Assembly (NCBI RefSeq): GCF_900129835.1 | Contig: NZ_FQXA01000006.1 | Location: forward strand, 62,001 to 126,000 | Direction: 5' to 3' | Length of the DNA stretch: 64,000 bases | DNA from: Stutzerimonas xanthomarina DSM 18231 | GTDB taxonomy: Bacteria; Pseudomonadota; Gammaproteobacteria; Pseudomonadales; Pseudomonadaceae | In this document: positions 46,709 to 56,394 of the stretch, piece by piece | How the letters are laid out: each line of letters starts with the position of its first letter | How positions within the stretch are numbered: position 1 is the first letter of the stretch | Made by a program: the position numbers and the translations under genes | Notes under the pieces: generated by a model | What the model was told of the DNA's origin: nothing | The model's input: the letters and a program-made list of their open reading frames with translations, nothing else | Database searches by the model: none

Positions 46709-49219
46709 TCACAAGTGGGGTCCAAGAAAACGGTCACCGTTGAAGTGGATCATATGAGTCGGAGCATCGGCGACCCAGACCTCGGTTTCCCAAGCGAGAA
46801 CCGAAAGGTATTTCACCATGGTTTTACGGTCTGGAAATGCGCTGACATATACTAATCCCGCGGTACAAGAGGAAAACAGTTTCGCAAGCTCCCCATGCCT
46901 CTTGCCGTCTACAGGACCATGTGAGGTAACGGATTCAATCAGCAAAAGCCAGTTACGCTCAGGCCAATATAAAACAACATCAGGGAGTTTTCCTTTTCTA
47001 TCTACCACAACCCCTAATTCAGCCAGACGTGCTTTTTCAAAAAAATCTTCTTTAGCCCCAGTATCACCAAGATAAATAACTTCTGCGCCTGGAGCGAACC
47101 TAGGACCAAACTCTGTCACGATATCGTGAATTAGCTGGCTGTGAGCTCCTGGACTCAATTTTATTTCAGTTTTCCCATTGAGCATCAGAGGGATGAGTTC
47201 CATTTCTCTACTCATTGCATATTGGGATATAAGCGTAGGAGACTCATCAAGCCAGCTTTTAAGTTGAGAATTCCATTCCGGCGTGCCAAAAGTCACTAAC
47301 ACATGAAACAGCTCTAATGCGACTTGGTAGCAGGCACTAGGAGAGTTTACCGCCCGGTCCGGCTTATCCGGATTATATAAGCAAAGCCCAGCATCAACGA
47401 ATTGGTGGAGGGTCTGCCGACGGAACGTCTCACGCGTGTTCGGCGCGTACTCCTTGCCATAGCTGTCTTTGACCCAGCTCATAATTGGCGTCACGCCTAA
47501 CAACGGACGCTTCAATTCAGCCCAAGAGCCGTTTGGAGGCAGATCAACAAGTGCTAATAGCGTCAGTGCTGTTCGCTCATTCTGCTGTGCTCTTGGCAGA
47601 CCGAGAGCAACCAAAATGCTCAGCGCCTCGTCGATTTTTCTCTGAGCGTGCAACGGGTTATTGTCGACTCCGGTCATTCGAAATATCTCTTCATCAATGA
47701 AACGATCAATTTCCGCTTGGCTAGGGGTATTTCCCCCTACACGCCTACCCAGGCGCTGCAACGAATCCAGCGAGGGATAATTCAGATTTTTCAAGTCAGT
47801 CGCGTTAACTTGAGTATGACCACCAAAATTTCTGTAGTACTTATCCAGCAATGTGCTATTTAAAAAGACGAATAATCCACGCGCCAATATTGAATCAAAA
47901 CCAGTTTTAGCGATATGAAAGACATTGAGTCCGTTATCGAAACCAATTAGATCTCCTGGCAAGTCACTCTCATACAAAGTTGCGACGATTCTACGCTTCT
48001 CTTCCTTGGAACTAAAACGCCTTACGAGTACGAACGAACCTTTGTGAGCCCACAAAGATTTTTTAGTTATAGTAGTAACCTCAATTGCGTTAGGTTTTTT
48101 GCCATTTTTTGGCCAAGTCACGGAGAGACCCAAGTGACTAGGATTTAGAAGCGGAACCGACGTCTGACCTATCGCATCTCTAAGATCGTCTTTAGCGCGA
48201 AAACTTACGACCGGCCCAGTAGATACGCCAACGCCTAAATCCTTCAAAGTGGACGAGAAGGCCGAAAGCTTTTGAATTACAGCCAAATCTCTCTCATTGG
48301 CAGCAATATGAAAAAATTTTTCTTTGTCGTTGGGATAAACAATACTTCCGAAATCAACGGTCCGGATAGTCATATCCGAAGCGGTTACGGTATCCGATTC
48401 ATGATCGAGGTGAAAGTCTGACGTAGGGCTAGACGTTATTACCACACGGCCTTGATCTTTTCCTTTCGTCAGATGGATGATAATATTCTCTTGAAGAACT
48501 TCGTCTTCTGCGAATGCTACATTCCGACTATCAAAAATATGAATATGATCTATTGCGCATGTAGCCGTAATTAGCTCACGAAAATCTCGATAGTAAGGAC
48601 CATTACAGAAAGAGCGAGGAATGATCGCTACAAGCTCTCCACCTGGAACAAGCTGTTTGATTGCAAGCGAAACGAAACCGGAATAAAGATTAACGGTTTC
48701 AATTCCGGCGAGGCTTAAGAGTCTACGATGATCGCTGGTAGCAGAAATCTTCTTATACGGCGGATTCATGATAACGTGCGTATAGCTTTCCGAGGCATGA
48801 AACAAGCCCTCAGAAAAGGCGCCGTTGATAAAATCAGCGCAATAGAGATTTAGGTTAGCTGGAATTGAATTTTCAGAAAATGCATCGTTACAGCGATCCA
48901 AGGTTTGTTGCAAATATGGGTGAATAACTCGATCAATCTCAAAAGTGCTTATAGTAATGCTTTCGATACTCAAGCGCTTGATAGCTTCATCGGTGAACGC
49001 CGCCGTGAGAGAGCCCGGCCCGGCTCCAGGATCGAGCAATACTACCTGGCCCTGTATACGCTCAAACATGCTCGCCATATAGAGCGCGATCGATTGCGGT
49101 GTAAAAAACTGACCAAGTGAGCCTTTGGTCTTTTGGTTGAGCTTCGAATTTGCTTCGGACCGATACCGTTCTACTTCCGTCAAAATACTCAATTTATCGC
49201 TCGAGCTTTCCTGATTCAA
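46709..49219 (-). CDS. fused restriction-modification enzyme: N6-adenine methyltransferase plus BsuBI/PstI-type nuclease
   Basis: 836 aa. N-terminal half is an Eco57I-like N6-adenine methyltransferase: GSLGQFFTP (33-41), SAM motif DPGAGPGSLT (63-72), and catalytic MNPPYKK (Asn152-Pro-Pro-Tyr155). Central part is target-recognition-like. The last 150 residues match the BsuBI/PstI endonuclease family: GAEVIYLGDTGAK, VVVDRKGKLPDVVLYWP and LLLIESVTSHGPVDGKRH with the Glu/His/Lys cluster of the nuclease centre. BsuBI/PstI R and M are normally two genes; here one polypeptide has both. Markedly AT-rich, with codon use unlike the backbone. No separate specificity gene nearby. Confidence 0.85.
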   Translation of the reverse strand: MNQESSSDKLSILTEVERYRSEANSKLNQKTKGSLGQFFTPQSIALYMASMFERIQGQVVLLDPGAGPGSLTAAFTDEAIKRLSIESITISTFEIDRVIHPYLQQTLDRCNDAFSENSIPANLNLYCADFINGAFSEGLFHASESYTHVIMNPPYKKISATSDHRRLLSLAGIETVNLYSGFVSLAIKQLVPGGELVAIIPRSFCNGPYYRDFRELITATCAIDHIHIFDSRNVAFAEDEVLQENIIIHLTKGKDQGRVVITSSPTSDFHLDHESDTVTASDMTIRTVDFGSIVYPNDKEKFFHIAANERDLAVIQKLSAFSSTLKDLGVGVSTGPVVSFRAKDDLRDAIGQTSVPLLNPSHLGLSVTWPKNGKKPNAIEVTTITKKSLWAHKGSFVLVRRFSSKEEKRRIVATLYESDLPGDLIGFDNGLNVFHIAKTGFDSILARGLFVFLNSTLLDKYYRNFGGHTQVNATDLKNLNYPSLDSLQRLGRRVGGNTPSQAEIDRFIDEEIFRMTGVDNNPLHAQRKIDEALSILVALGLPRAQQNERTALTLLALVDLPPNGSWAELKRPLLGVTPIMSWVKDSYGKEYAPNTRETFRRQTLHQFVDAGLCLYNPDKPDRAVNSPSACYQVALELFHVLVTFGTPEWNSQLKSWLDESPTLISQYAMSREMELIPLMLNGKTEIKLSPGAHSQLIHDIVTEFGPRFAPGAEVIYLGDTGAKEDFFEKARLAELGVVVDRKGKLPDVVLYWPERNWLLLIESVTSHGPVDGKRHGELAKLFSSCTAGLVYVSAFPDRKTMVKYLSVLAWETEVWVADAPTHMIHFNGDRFLGPHL

Positions 49220-49324
49220 CCGTCATCTTATCAGATTTTTTTAAGGGATGCCCTACGGCTCGCTTAAGGCTCAGCAGTAGTTATATGCTACTGTTAAGCC
49301 ATAATCTACGGGAACCAAGGTAAT

Positions 49325-51220
49325 TCACATCAAAACTATCTCTACGTCGCTGAACCACCCCGAGGTGGTTACTGTTTTTTCTACAAGTTTAGGCTCTTTA
49401 GTATATGCAACAACAGCTAGGCTTTCTTGTGCTCTGCTGCAAGTAACGTAGAAAAGACGCCTAGACCGTTTAGGGGAGGAATCCGCACCTGCTTTTTCAT
49501 TAGCGACGTCCTTAGTCGACAGTGGCTCAGCCCCTAAGAGTTTTTCATAGCTAAATAAAAATCCTCTTGCATCTTCATCATCCAAGATCACCATAACACG
49601 CGAAAACTGCAACCCCTTGACACCTTGGTGCGTATCGTAAGACGATGACGATGAAACATAGCGCACATAGTTTTCAAGCTGCTTAGTTGAAGCGCTGAGC
49701 GACTCTCTCCAGGCATTATGTTCAGCCTCGACTCGGGCGCCACCCTCATCGCCGCTATCATCCTCGAGCGCATCGAATTTCATGCCGACACCTAAGTGCA
49801 ACATGAATGATTCCGGAACTCGTAAAATCATACCATCATTTAGTAACTCGCATATCTCGATAATCGTACCACCACTTTCGCTATCCAGTGCGCGCTTTAT
49901 ATTGTCTACATATACTTGAGCGTTCCGCAACACAGCTATTGGATCTTCTACTGACACTAGATTTGCGCTAGCTAACAGAGGCGAATACTTCCGCATAATA
50001 GTCGCTATCTCAAAATCATCTTCCCGTTTAATCGCGGAAATCAATGGAGAAAGCTGCAACGTCAAAAACCGAATATCCTCACTTTCGCCATTAATAGCAG
50101 CATCTCTGAGCCTTTCAACTTCTAAGAAAGGAAGAAAAAACTCTGAAAACCCGCCTCGTTTCGCTGCCATGTGGTGCTCTAGCGTAAGTGCAGCTACTGA
50201 CTCACTGTCGCTCCAGCTTTGATCTCCCGTGCATTTGGCCATAAACCGAGCCACCGCACTCTCTATTTTAGACTTATCTTTTTGAACGCTCGTATCTACT
50301 AAAAATAGTCGAGCAGTACCTTCTTTGGCATTGGGGGCGAAATCCTGCTGATGGTCATCATCAGTAATGCGTATTTTGTTTATCAACCTCACTATACGTT
50401 TTGGACACCGATAGTTCACCATAATAGCCGGTGATTTCCAACCGGCTGGTAATGCGGATGCTAGATCTGACTTCCCACCACTGTAGATTCTCTGCATCAT
50501 GTCGCCGAACAGCCCCAAACAAAATTGATGCGGATTCTCTTGCTGAGTGGCTATCAGTGACTCGAGGAGTTCACTATTTGTGTCCTGACTCTCATCTATG
50601 AGCAAAACAGGATATCTATTCCACAATATTTCCCGCAGCAATGCTTCATTTGTAAGCAGGTAAGCGGCCAAACCTAATACTTCAGCATGGTTCAAAGCGC
50701 CTTTTTCAGGCTTATTGCTTGCAGGCGAATAGGTAAAGCTTCGTATTGCATGGAGACCTGCTAATCTTTTTTTCTTGCTCGCTAAGCTCCGCTGATTACG
50801 AACTGCTGTCACTCCATGAGGTGTAGTGCTTTTAGCGATAGCGGCATCCAACTTTTTAATATCAGCTACTAATTTTTCTTCTATCCAATTTCGAATGTCA
50901 TTCGTGAAAGGCTTTATGAGATCCCAGCAAAAGCTATGGATGGTTGACACCATGAAATTGGCATCAAAAAATAGACGCCTTTTGATTTCTTCGCACGCGG
51001 CGTTTGTATAGGTAATAATCCCAATTTTTTGACCTGACATCGATAGGGCTTTGGCATATTGCAGCTTCATGAGCTCGAGCGCGTCGACAAGAGTTCTAGT
51101 TTTTCCGGACCCGGCGCCAGCGAACAGTAAGAAGCTCTTGGGGTTAGATAAATCCATGTATTGAAAGATGGTTTGAACCACCGGATTTTGGGGTTGATCA
51201 CCCATTATGAGCTCCTTCAT
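49325..51220 (-). CDS. UvrD/Rep-family helicase of a Gabija-like system (GajB-like)
   Basis: 631 aa superfamily 1A helicase. Walker A FAGAGSGKTRTL near 33-44, motif II LLIDESQDTN near 207-216, motif III FGDMMQRIYSGG, motif IV VNYRCPKRI, motif V YDTHQGVKGLQFSRVMVI, and motif VI RRLFYVTCSRAQESL near 586-600. Starts 4 nt inside the OLD-type gene upstream (ATGA). OLD-type nuclease plus UvrD-like helicase is the Gabija arrangement (GajA-GajB), where the helicase senses DNA or nucleotide state and assists nicking of phage DNA. This one is longer than typical GajB (about 500 aa), so it may be a variant. Strongly AT-rich. Confidence 0.8.
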   Translation of the reverse strand: MKELIMGDQPQNPVVQTIFQYMDLSNPKSFLLFAGAGSGKTRTLVDALELMKLQYAKALSMSGQKIGIITYTNAACEEIKRRLFFDANFMVSTIHSFCWDLIKPFTNDIRNWIEEKLVADIKKLDAAIAKSTTPHGVTAVRNQRSLASKKKRLAGLHAIRSFTYSPASNKPEKGALNHAEVLGLAAYLLTNEALLREILWNRYPVLLIDESQDTNSELLESLIATQQENPHQFCLGLFGDMMQRIYSGGKSDLASALPAGWKSPAIMVNYRCPKRIVRLINKIRITDDDHQQDFAPNAKEGTARLFLVDTSVQKDKSKIESAVARFMAKCTGDQSWSDSESVAALTLEHHMAAKRGGFSEFFLPFLEVERLRDAAINGESEDIRFLTLQLSPLISAIKREDDFEIATIMRKYSPLLASANLVSVEDPIAVLRNAQVYVDNIKRALDSESGGTIIEICELLNDGMILRVPESFMLHLGVGMKFDALEDDSGDEGGARVEAEHNAWRESLSASTKQLENYVRYVSSSSSYDTHQGVKGLQFSRVMVILDDEDARGFLFSYEKLLGAEPLSTKDVANEKAGADSSPKRSRRLFYVTCSRAQESLAVVAYTKEPKLVEKTVTTSGWFSDVEIVLM

Positions 51221-53592
51221 ACCGGCTCAACCACGCCTGGGACAAGATCCTCACTTGCAACATCTAGTTCTTTTTTTAGCCAGTCTAAACCTTCTTGAAT
51301 ATAAGCAGGCGCCGCTAAATCAGTCGGTTCGGCGCAGAAAAGCAGGTCAAGCGCCATCTCTGCCTTGTCTTCTGCTAACGCGTCATACAGAGCTTCACAA
51401 CACAACTCAAGAGTCTCTAGATTAAGTGCAGTCTGCATCTTTTTAATCATACCCGTCGGTTTTACTAGCCCCTTGAATAATACCGGGTTTGTTAAAGCAA
51501 TCGCGTCTTCAAACGTATAGGGTATTGCCAGAGCCTCGGAACTATCTGCATACACAATCGGTATGCCATACTGAAAAGCGATACGCACCTTCCCGACGAC
51601 TTTCTCTTCCGCCTTCATAGCTAAAACAGCGTCCAAGGATGGGTCTTTGACCGCCAACCACTTGGTAATCGTATGGCTACCAGTTTTATATCCTTTGCCA
51701 AGCGCTGGTCTGATTGACTTTGCTTTTGCCTTAGGAGCTGCATCTGCTGGGGGCGGCTGCATCGCGTCTGTATCGGTTATGACAAGTGTAGGTAATCCTA
51801 ACTTATCGATCAGCGCTCGTAGGCGGTGAGCGTGAGCACCACCAACCTCTAGAATTGATATATAACTATTATCTAAGCTCGTGTCTTCATTGATATTATT
51901 TCTTATGAAATGTGGAATCAGTAAGCGTTCTGCTGCGCCCTCTACTAATATTATTCCATTCGCAAAAAAAAGATCGCAATGCGTAGTTTTTAGGTAGCGC
52001 GCAACAAATTGGGCTGTCTGCAAAATCTCTTCTGAACGTGTTTTTGATGTTCCGAAGGTAGCAGACAAATCTATTACCTCCGCCGTTGGAACTTCAAACG
52101 CACCGCCCGCTGGCTTACGCTTGAAATATCGTAGCTTTTCAAATCCGATTTCGTGGGCCAAGTAACTTGAGTGCGTACTTACGATCAGCTGACTAGAAAA
52201 CTTTTTTTTCAAGAGCAAATCGGCGTGATTTCTTAAAACCGAATAAGCCTTCTTAATGAACACTTGCTGAACCTGGGCGTGCAGATGCGCCTCTGGCTCT
52301 TCAATTAAAACTAAATGAAGCGGCTCGATAAATGCGTCATCTTCTGGCTTTCGCTTACCAGCTTTTCCGACTCTCATCCATTGATCTCTGAAACTCATTA
52401 ATTTGAAGACCATTGCGATTAGGTTTTTATAACCTAGCCCGTTATATTTCTCTGACAGGCTTAGCAACGGTGCCCCAGGTGACAGACTCGCCTTTTGAAT
52501 TTCAAATAATATTGCTGCCTCATGATCGAGATTATCAATAGGATTGACTTTGCTAGACAACCTGATGTGCGGGTCATTGAATCCTGGATATCCTAGGGTC
52601 TTAATTTCGCCAAGGGGCTTGGTGAAAACGTCATTTAATCTCCCATCAAAAGAATGCTGCGCTAAAGCGATAGCCTCAAGAGCTTCTAAATCTTCAACTC
52701 CGGGTAGGTCTGTTGGATTGAGGTGCCTGTTGTAATATTTGTTAATTTGACCGGCCAAGTTTGAGCTATTGGCTTGGGATACAGTCGCTGCATTGGGATC
52801 GGTGAATCCACGTGTAGCATCAATTATATCCACCTTAAACAATCCATTGAATGGATAAAATTCAAGCGCAACTTGCCCCTCGGTAAGTTCCTGAGGTTTA
52901 TAATTAGCCTCAGGAACCTCCTCTACCTTACCCGGATCAAGTATGTAAGATTTCAACTCAAACGCTCTGCCAGCCTCACGATCTAGGTATTCTCGCAACG
53001 AACTGGGCCAAATCTCCAACGCGAATTTAGTTGGATTTTCACCATTCTGTTTACCCAGCTCCTTTCTTTTTGCTTCGGCGTTGTCTTGAGCAATTTTTTT
53101 TAGCTGCTCTGCGGCATTGTAGTTATTTACAAAGTCTGATTTTAATGTATCTAAATCTTTTGGCTGGTAGATCATTCTTACACCTAGCAGCCCACCATCC
53201 CACTTTAAGGTCGGAATCAAATGGCTGACTCGGTGTATCTCATTTTTCTCCACCTGTAACCAGATATCCACAGTAGGGCATAAAGGTTGCCAATCACCAA
53301 GCTGATCGCCACTAGCTTCGGCTGCTGCCCAAGCGCGACCAAATTCATTCAGCTGATGCCAGTTCGATAGAGTAAAATCTGTCGCGCTTAACTTTCTCGA
53401 AACAGGCATCTCTCCCGAAGCTATGCTAGCCGCGCTTCTCCCCTTTTGATCTAGAAAAAATATCAATGCATCCATTGCAGACGTTTTACCGCTGTTATTA
53501 GCGCCTACTAATAAGGTTTCAGCTTCTGTCAGGCTAATCCGGCAGCTTTTTAACTTTCTATAATTTTGAATATCTATATAAACAATTTTCAT
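51217..53592 (-). CDS. OLD-family ATPase/TOPRIM nuclease (class 2, GajA-like)
   Basis: 791 aa. ATPase head: Walker A GANNSGKT at 30-37, LVLIEEPEAHLHAQ (Walker B) near 430, and STHSSYLAHE (H-loop) near 465. TOPRIM: ILVEGAAERLLIP with the metal-binding Glu near 544 and VITDTDA near 605. Class 2 OLD proteins are those paired with a UvrD-like helicase; GajA of Gabija is one and cuts specific DNA sites when nucleotide pools fall. This protein is about 200 residues longer than typical GajA, mainly in the coiled-coil/middle part. First gene of the pair. AT-rich, with runs of rare-type codons for this host. Confidence 0.82.
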   Translation of the reverse strand: MKIVYIDIQNYRKLKSCRISLTEAETLLVGANNSGKTSAMDALIFFLDQKGRSAASIASGEMPVSRKLSATDFTLSNWHQLNEFGRAWAAAEASGDQLGDWQPLCPTVDIWLQVEKNEIHRVSHLIPTLKWDGGLLGVRMIYQPKDLDTLKSDFVNNYNAAEQLKKIAQDNAEAKRKELGKQNGENPTKFALEIWPSSLREYLDREAGRAFELKSYILDPGKVEEVPEANYKPQELTEGQVALEFYPFNGLFKVDIIDATRGFTDPNAATVSQANSSNLAGQINKYYNRHLNPTDLPGVEDLEALEAIALAQHSFDGRLNDVFTKPLGEIKTLGYPGFNDPHIRLSSKVNPIDNLDHEAAILFEIQKASLSPGAPLLSLSEKYNGLGYKNLIAMVFKLMSFRDQWMRVGKAGKRKPEDDAFIEPLHLVLIEEPEAHLHAQVQQVFIKKAYSVLRNHADLLLKKKFSSQLIVSTHSSYLAHEIGFEKLRYFKRKPAGGAFEVPTAEVIDLSATFGTSKTRSEEILQTAQFVARYLKTTHCDLFFANGIILVEGAAERLLIPHFIRNNINEDTSLDNSYISILEVGGAHAHRLRALIDKLGLPTLVITDTDAMQPPPADAAPKAKAKSIRPALGKGYKTGSHTITKWLAVKDPSLDAVLAMKAEEKVVGKVRIAFQYGIPIVYADSSEALAIPYTFEDAIALTNPVLFKGLVKPTGMIKKMQTALNLETLELCCEALYDALAEDKAEMALDLLFCAEPTDLAAPAYIQEGLDWLKKELDVASEDLVPGVVEPV

Positions 53593-54198
53593 CTGGCTTC
53601 CTTTCCTTAAAAGACTATATGTTTAAGAGCAGTCAGGTATGCTGACCGTATTCATTCGAGGCGATGGCCGGTCGGGGGTTCGCATTGAGCCTTCCTCCCT
53701 CGCCTCGGACGCTACGTCTGTTGTATTCAATACTGACCATTGCGGTCCAGCAGATTTTAGAAAGTCACTCGGAAGCGTCCACACTACCCCATCGAGGACG
53801 CAGATCGAAGCTCCGACACTTCTGGGTGGAAAGGAGCAACGTCACGAGCATGGCCTGGCGCTACGACGCGTGCTTTGACCGATTTCGAAGCGCACACTCC
53901 AACGGTGCATGCTCCGTTGGATTCGTTTATTTATGCGCTCTGACGACTAAGCCAATCTTCTCCCTGACAATAGATTGTAATTAGCGAAACTCAACCTTCA
54001 TGCCCTCCACATCTAGGGCACCTGCCGCCTTACCACGCGGCTCCTCAAGCCAAAGCTTTAGCAAACCAACGTTCCCGCAACCATCACCGCCCCCTCTACT
54101 GATGCTTGAGCATGGCTGGCATGCATCGTTACGCCCGTCAATTGCCCTGAGGCGACAAGGGAGGCCGTTGGCCGCCCTTGCTGCTCCCACTGCGCAAA
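53593..54198. other. transition region between defence genes and mobility module, no supported gene
   Basis: Contains an inverted repeat CCAACGG-TGCATGCT-CCGTTGG (53899-53920) followed by a T/A-rich stretch. Short frames on both strands have no family resemblance, except that the minus-strand 53981-54190 frame includes LLKLWLEEPRGK, faintly like the LLKLWL segment of TraJ/MobC-type oriT-binding proteins. If real, it would be a decayed traJ fragment. GC content rises here from the AT-rich defence block. Confidence 0.35.
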
Positions 54199-54426
54199 CT
54201 ACTCGGCGAGTGACTGCCGCACCGCATCCAGAGCCTCGCGGAAGTCCGCTGGGGTGGCTTGCCCGGTCTCGGCCTGGTAAAAGACGACCATGAATGCATT
54301 GGCAACTGCTTCGGCCATCGGCCCGAGCTGCTGGGCCTCCTCTTGGTCGATCCAGTCCAATGCCGCGAGCTGCACGGCTGCATGATGAACTGCCTGGGTT
54401 ACGTTGTTAAAATTCACGGTTGCCAT
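54199..54426 (-). CDS. small hypothetical protein of the trb segment
   Basis: 75 aa, MATVNFNNVTQAVHHAAVQL, fully helical by eye, acidic, without signal or membrane segment. GAGAGGTG lies 5-12 nt before the ATG, a strong ribosome-binding site. It follows trbL by 66 nt on the same strand and is probably cotranscribed. Not similar to TrbM or TrbN that follow trbL in RP4. Function unknown. Confidence 0.65.
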   Translation of the reverse strand: MATVNFNNVTQAVHHAAVQLAALDWIDQEEAQQLGPMAEAVANAFMVVFYQAETGQATPADFREALDAVRQSLAE

Positions 54427-54491
54427 GATTCACCTCTCTATCAGGTGGGTTGTGGAAGTGTCGGCCGGCCCCACGCCGGCCGACGCGCCTT

Positions 54492-56108
54492 TTACGATGG
54501 TGTCGAGCGATTTACGAACGCAGCGATTTCACCATCGGGATCAGCGGTCTCATTGTCCATCTGCTCTCCGGCAAAGCTGTCCCCATCGAAGGCCGGAGCA
54601 TCGGCCGCCGTGCTGGCCCGGATCGCCGCTGCTACTTGGCCGCCTATTGTTTGGTCTATACGCTCCTGAAAGCGGTCTGCGAGCTGCACGGCCTTGTCCT
54701 TGAGCACGGACCCTGCGCCCTTGGCTAGTTCGCCCGCTGAGAGTGCTGCTGTACGAGTGAAGTCACCGGGGTCAGTTCTGCCTAGTCCAGCCTGTCGGCC
54801 GCCCTGCTGCTCCGACCTGGCACCTCCAGCAGGCCCGGGTTCGCCCTCGGCGGCCTTGCCGTCAGCGCTGTCGGAACCGGCTCTCAAGCTGCTGGTCTTT
54901 TCACCGCTCTTCGAATTGCCCGAACTGCTGCCGGTCGCTGTGCTGCCTCCACCAAAGGACGAATCGCCGAAGCCTGCCGCCTGTGCGAACGGTGTCCCCC
55001 CTGCACTGGCCGACCCTTCACCGCCCGAGGCATTCTCGCCGCGCATGCTCGCCATCATGTCCATGCCCCCGCCGGCATCGCTCATTGCGCTCTGGGTCTT
55101 CATGAAAGCGGCGTTGAGGGCCGAAGTGCCGCCAACGAGATTCACTGCGCCACTCAGCACAGAGGCACCGGCCATGCTTGCAGCTCCAGCCGCAACACTG
55201 GCCGCGCCCATCGCGACACCTACAGCTGCGCCCGCGCCGAAGCTACCAATACCGCCAGCGTTTCCAATGCCCGCACCGGTAATAACGCCGGCCACCAGCG
55301 GTGGCACACGATTTACCAGCATTAGCAATGCCACGCAGAAAACAAGCATCACGCCCAGCTCGTCAAAGTTCTGCACACCGGTGTTCATCCTGGCGTAGAA
55401 GCTTGAAAGGAGGTCGTTTCCGATGCCAACCAGCAGCACCATCGTCATGATTTGCACGGCTAGTCCCAGAACAGTCTTGTAGTAGGAGATCGCTATGTCC
55501 GACGTCCACCGCGAGCCGCCGAAGCCGAGCAAGAAGATTCCGGCGTACATCAGCAGCCAACCCGAGACGAGCAGCAAAAGCATGTTCACGGCGACAACGG
55601 TGAGCAGGATCAAGATGCCGACACTCAATACCACTCCGATGAAGCTATCCACAGGAGACCAATTTGTTGAGTTGCTGAATGCCTGCTTCAAGATCATGAA
55701 CCCGACGTCCACAATGCTCGAAGGTGTCACCGACGCCACCCCTGATGCCTGCTCGCCGATCCGGGCCAGTGATTGAATGATCGAATTGGCGATGGCCGGG
55801 CCGTTCCGTAGCAGCCAGAGGAAGAACCCGAAGAACAGTATGAAGCGGATGAACTCGGCGAAGAACTCACCAATGTCGGCCTTGCGTAGCACCATAAAGC
55901 CGAAGGTGATGACCAGTGAGATCATGCCCAGCGTCCAGAACAAAAACGTCGCGGCGCTCATCACTACCGTCTGCCAGGCAGAGGCACGAGTGGCAAACTC
56001 AGTCACAACTTGGTCAAGCATTCCCTGGTTAGTGAGCTGGGCCGATGCGGCCGAGGTGTAAACCGCAAGAATGGCGCCCATCAACGCCGCCTTGTGCAGT
56101 GCTTTCAT
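54492..56108 (-). CDS. trbL: P-type conjugative transfer protein TrbL (VirB6-like)
   Basis: 538 aa. N-terminal signal-like segment, then about six hydrophobic segments between residues 35 and 290 (for example FMVLRKADIGEFFAEFIRFI and WLLMYAGIFLLGFGGSRW), followed by a long Gly/Ala/Ser-rich C-terminal tail (MGAASVAAGAASMAGASVLS). This is the TrbL/VirB6 pattern: polytopic inner-membrane channel component of the IncP mating apparatus. Overlaps trbK by 4 nt. The other channel genes (trbB-trbI) are not present in the window, so it cannot form an apparatus alone. Confidence 0.9.
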   Translation of the reverse strand: MKALHKAALMGAILAVYTSAASAQLTNQGMLDQVVTEFATRASAWQTVVMSAATFLFWTLGMISLVITFGFMVLRKADIGEFFAEFIRFILFFGFFLWLLRNGPAIANSIIQSLARIGEQASGVASVTPSSIVDVGFMILKQAFSNSTNWSPVDSFIGVVLSVGILILLTVVAVNMLLLLVSGWLLMYAGIFLLGFGGSRWTSDIAISYYKTVLGLAVQIMTMVLLVGIGNDLLSSFYARMNTGVQNFDELGVMLVFCVALLMLVNRVPPLVAGVITGAGIGNAGGIGSFGAGAAVGVAMGAASVAAGAASMAGASVLSGAVNLVGGTSALNAAFMKTQSAMSDAGGGMDMMASMRGENASGGEGSASAGGTPFAQAAGFGDSSFGGGSTATGSSSGNSKSGEKTSSLRAGSDSADGKAAEGEPGPAGGARSEQQGGRQAGLGRTDPGDFTRTAALSAGELAKGAGSVLKDKAVQLADRFQERIDQTIGGQVAAAIRASTAADAPAFDGDSFAGEQMDNETADPDGEIAAFVNRSTPS

Positions 56109-56380
56109 AGCGTCGCCTCCTGCTTATTGGTGTGCTTCGGGTCGGCCAACTCCAACCAGTTCAGCGGCTTATCGGTCGGAGCGATGCCACCGCCGGCCGG
56201 GGACCGGCGCGAGCACAGCCCGGCGAAGGTTTCGCGCGTGGCCTTGTCCGTGATCATCTTGACCGCCTGAACTTGGCAATTGGTGTCATTAACTTCGGGC
56301 ATGGGCGGGATGGCAGGTTTGTTGTCGCAGCCGGACAGCATCGCCGCCGCAAGGCCGGCAAGCAGCATTATCTTTTTCAT
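56105..56380 (-). CDS. trbK: entry-exclusion lipoprotein TrbK-like
   Basis: 91 aa. Lipobox AAAMLSGC (Cys18) after MKKIMLLAGL, then a small domain with two further Cys (NDTNCQVQ and GLCSRR) and a NWLEL motif typical of this family. In RP4, TrbK sits in the inner membrane and excludes entry of IncP plasmids into cells that already have one. Order trbJ-trbK-trbL and overlaps are as in RP4. Length is greater than the 69-aa RP4 protein. Confidence 0.8.
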   Translation of the reverse strand: MKKIMLLAGLAAAMLSGCDNKPAIPPMPEVNDTNCQVQAVKMITDKATRETFAGLCSRRSPAGGGIAPTDKPLNWLELADPKHTNKQEATL

Positions 56381-56394
56381 GTTGCTTGCCTCCG

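Noticed and set aside
53639-53984. Two overlapping plus frames after the OLD-type gene
   Set aside because: Mutually overlapping, no ribosome-binding site, no family resemblance, crossed by an inverted repeat.
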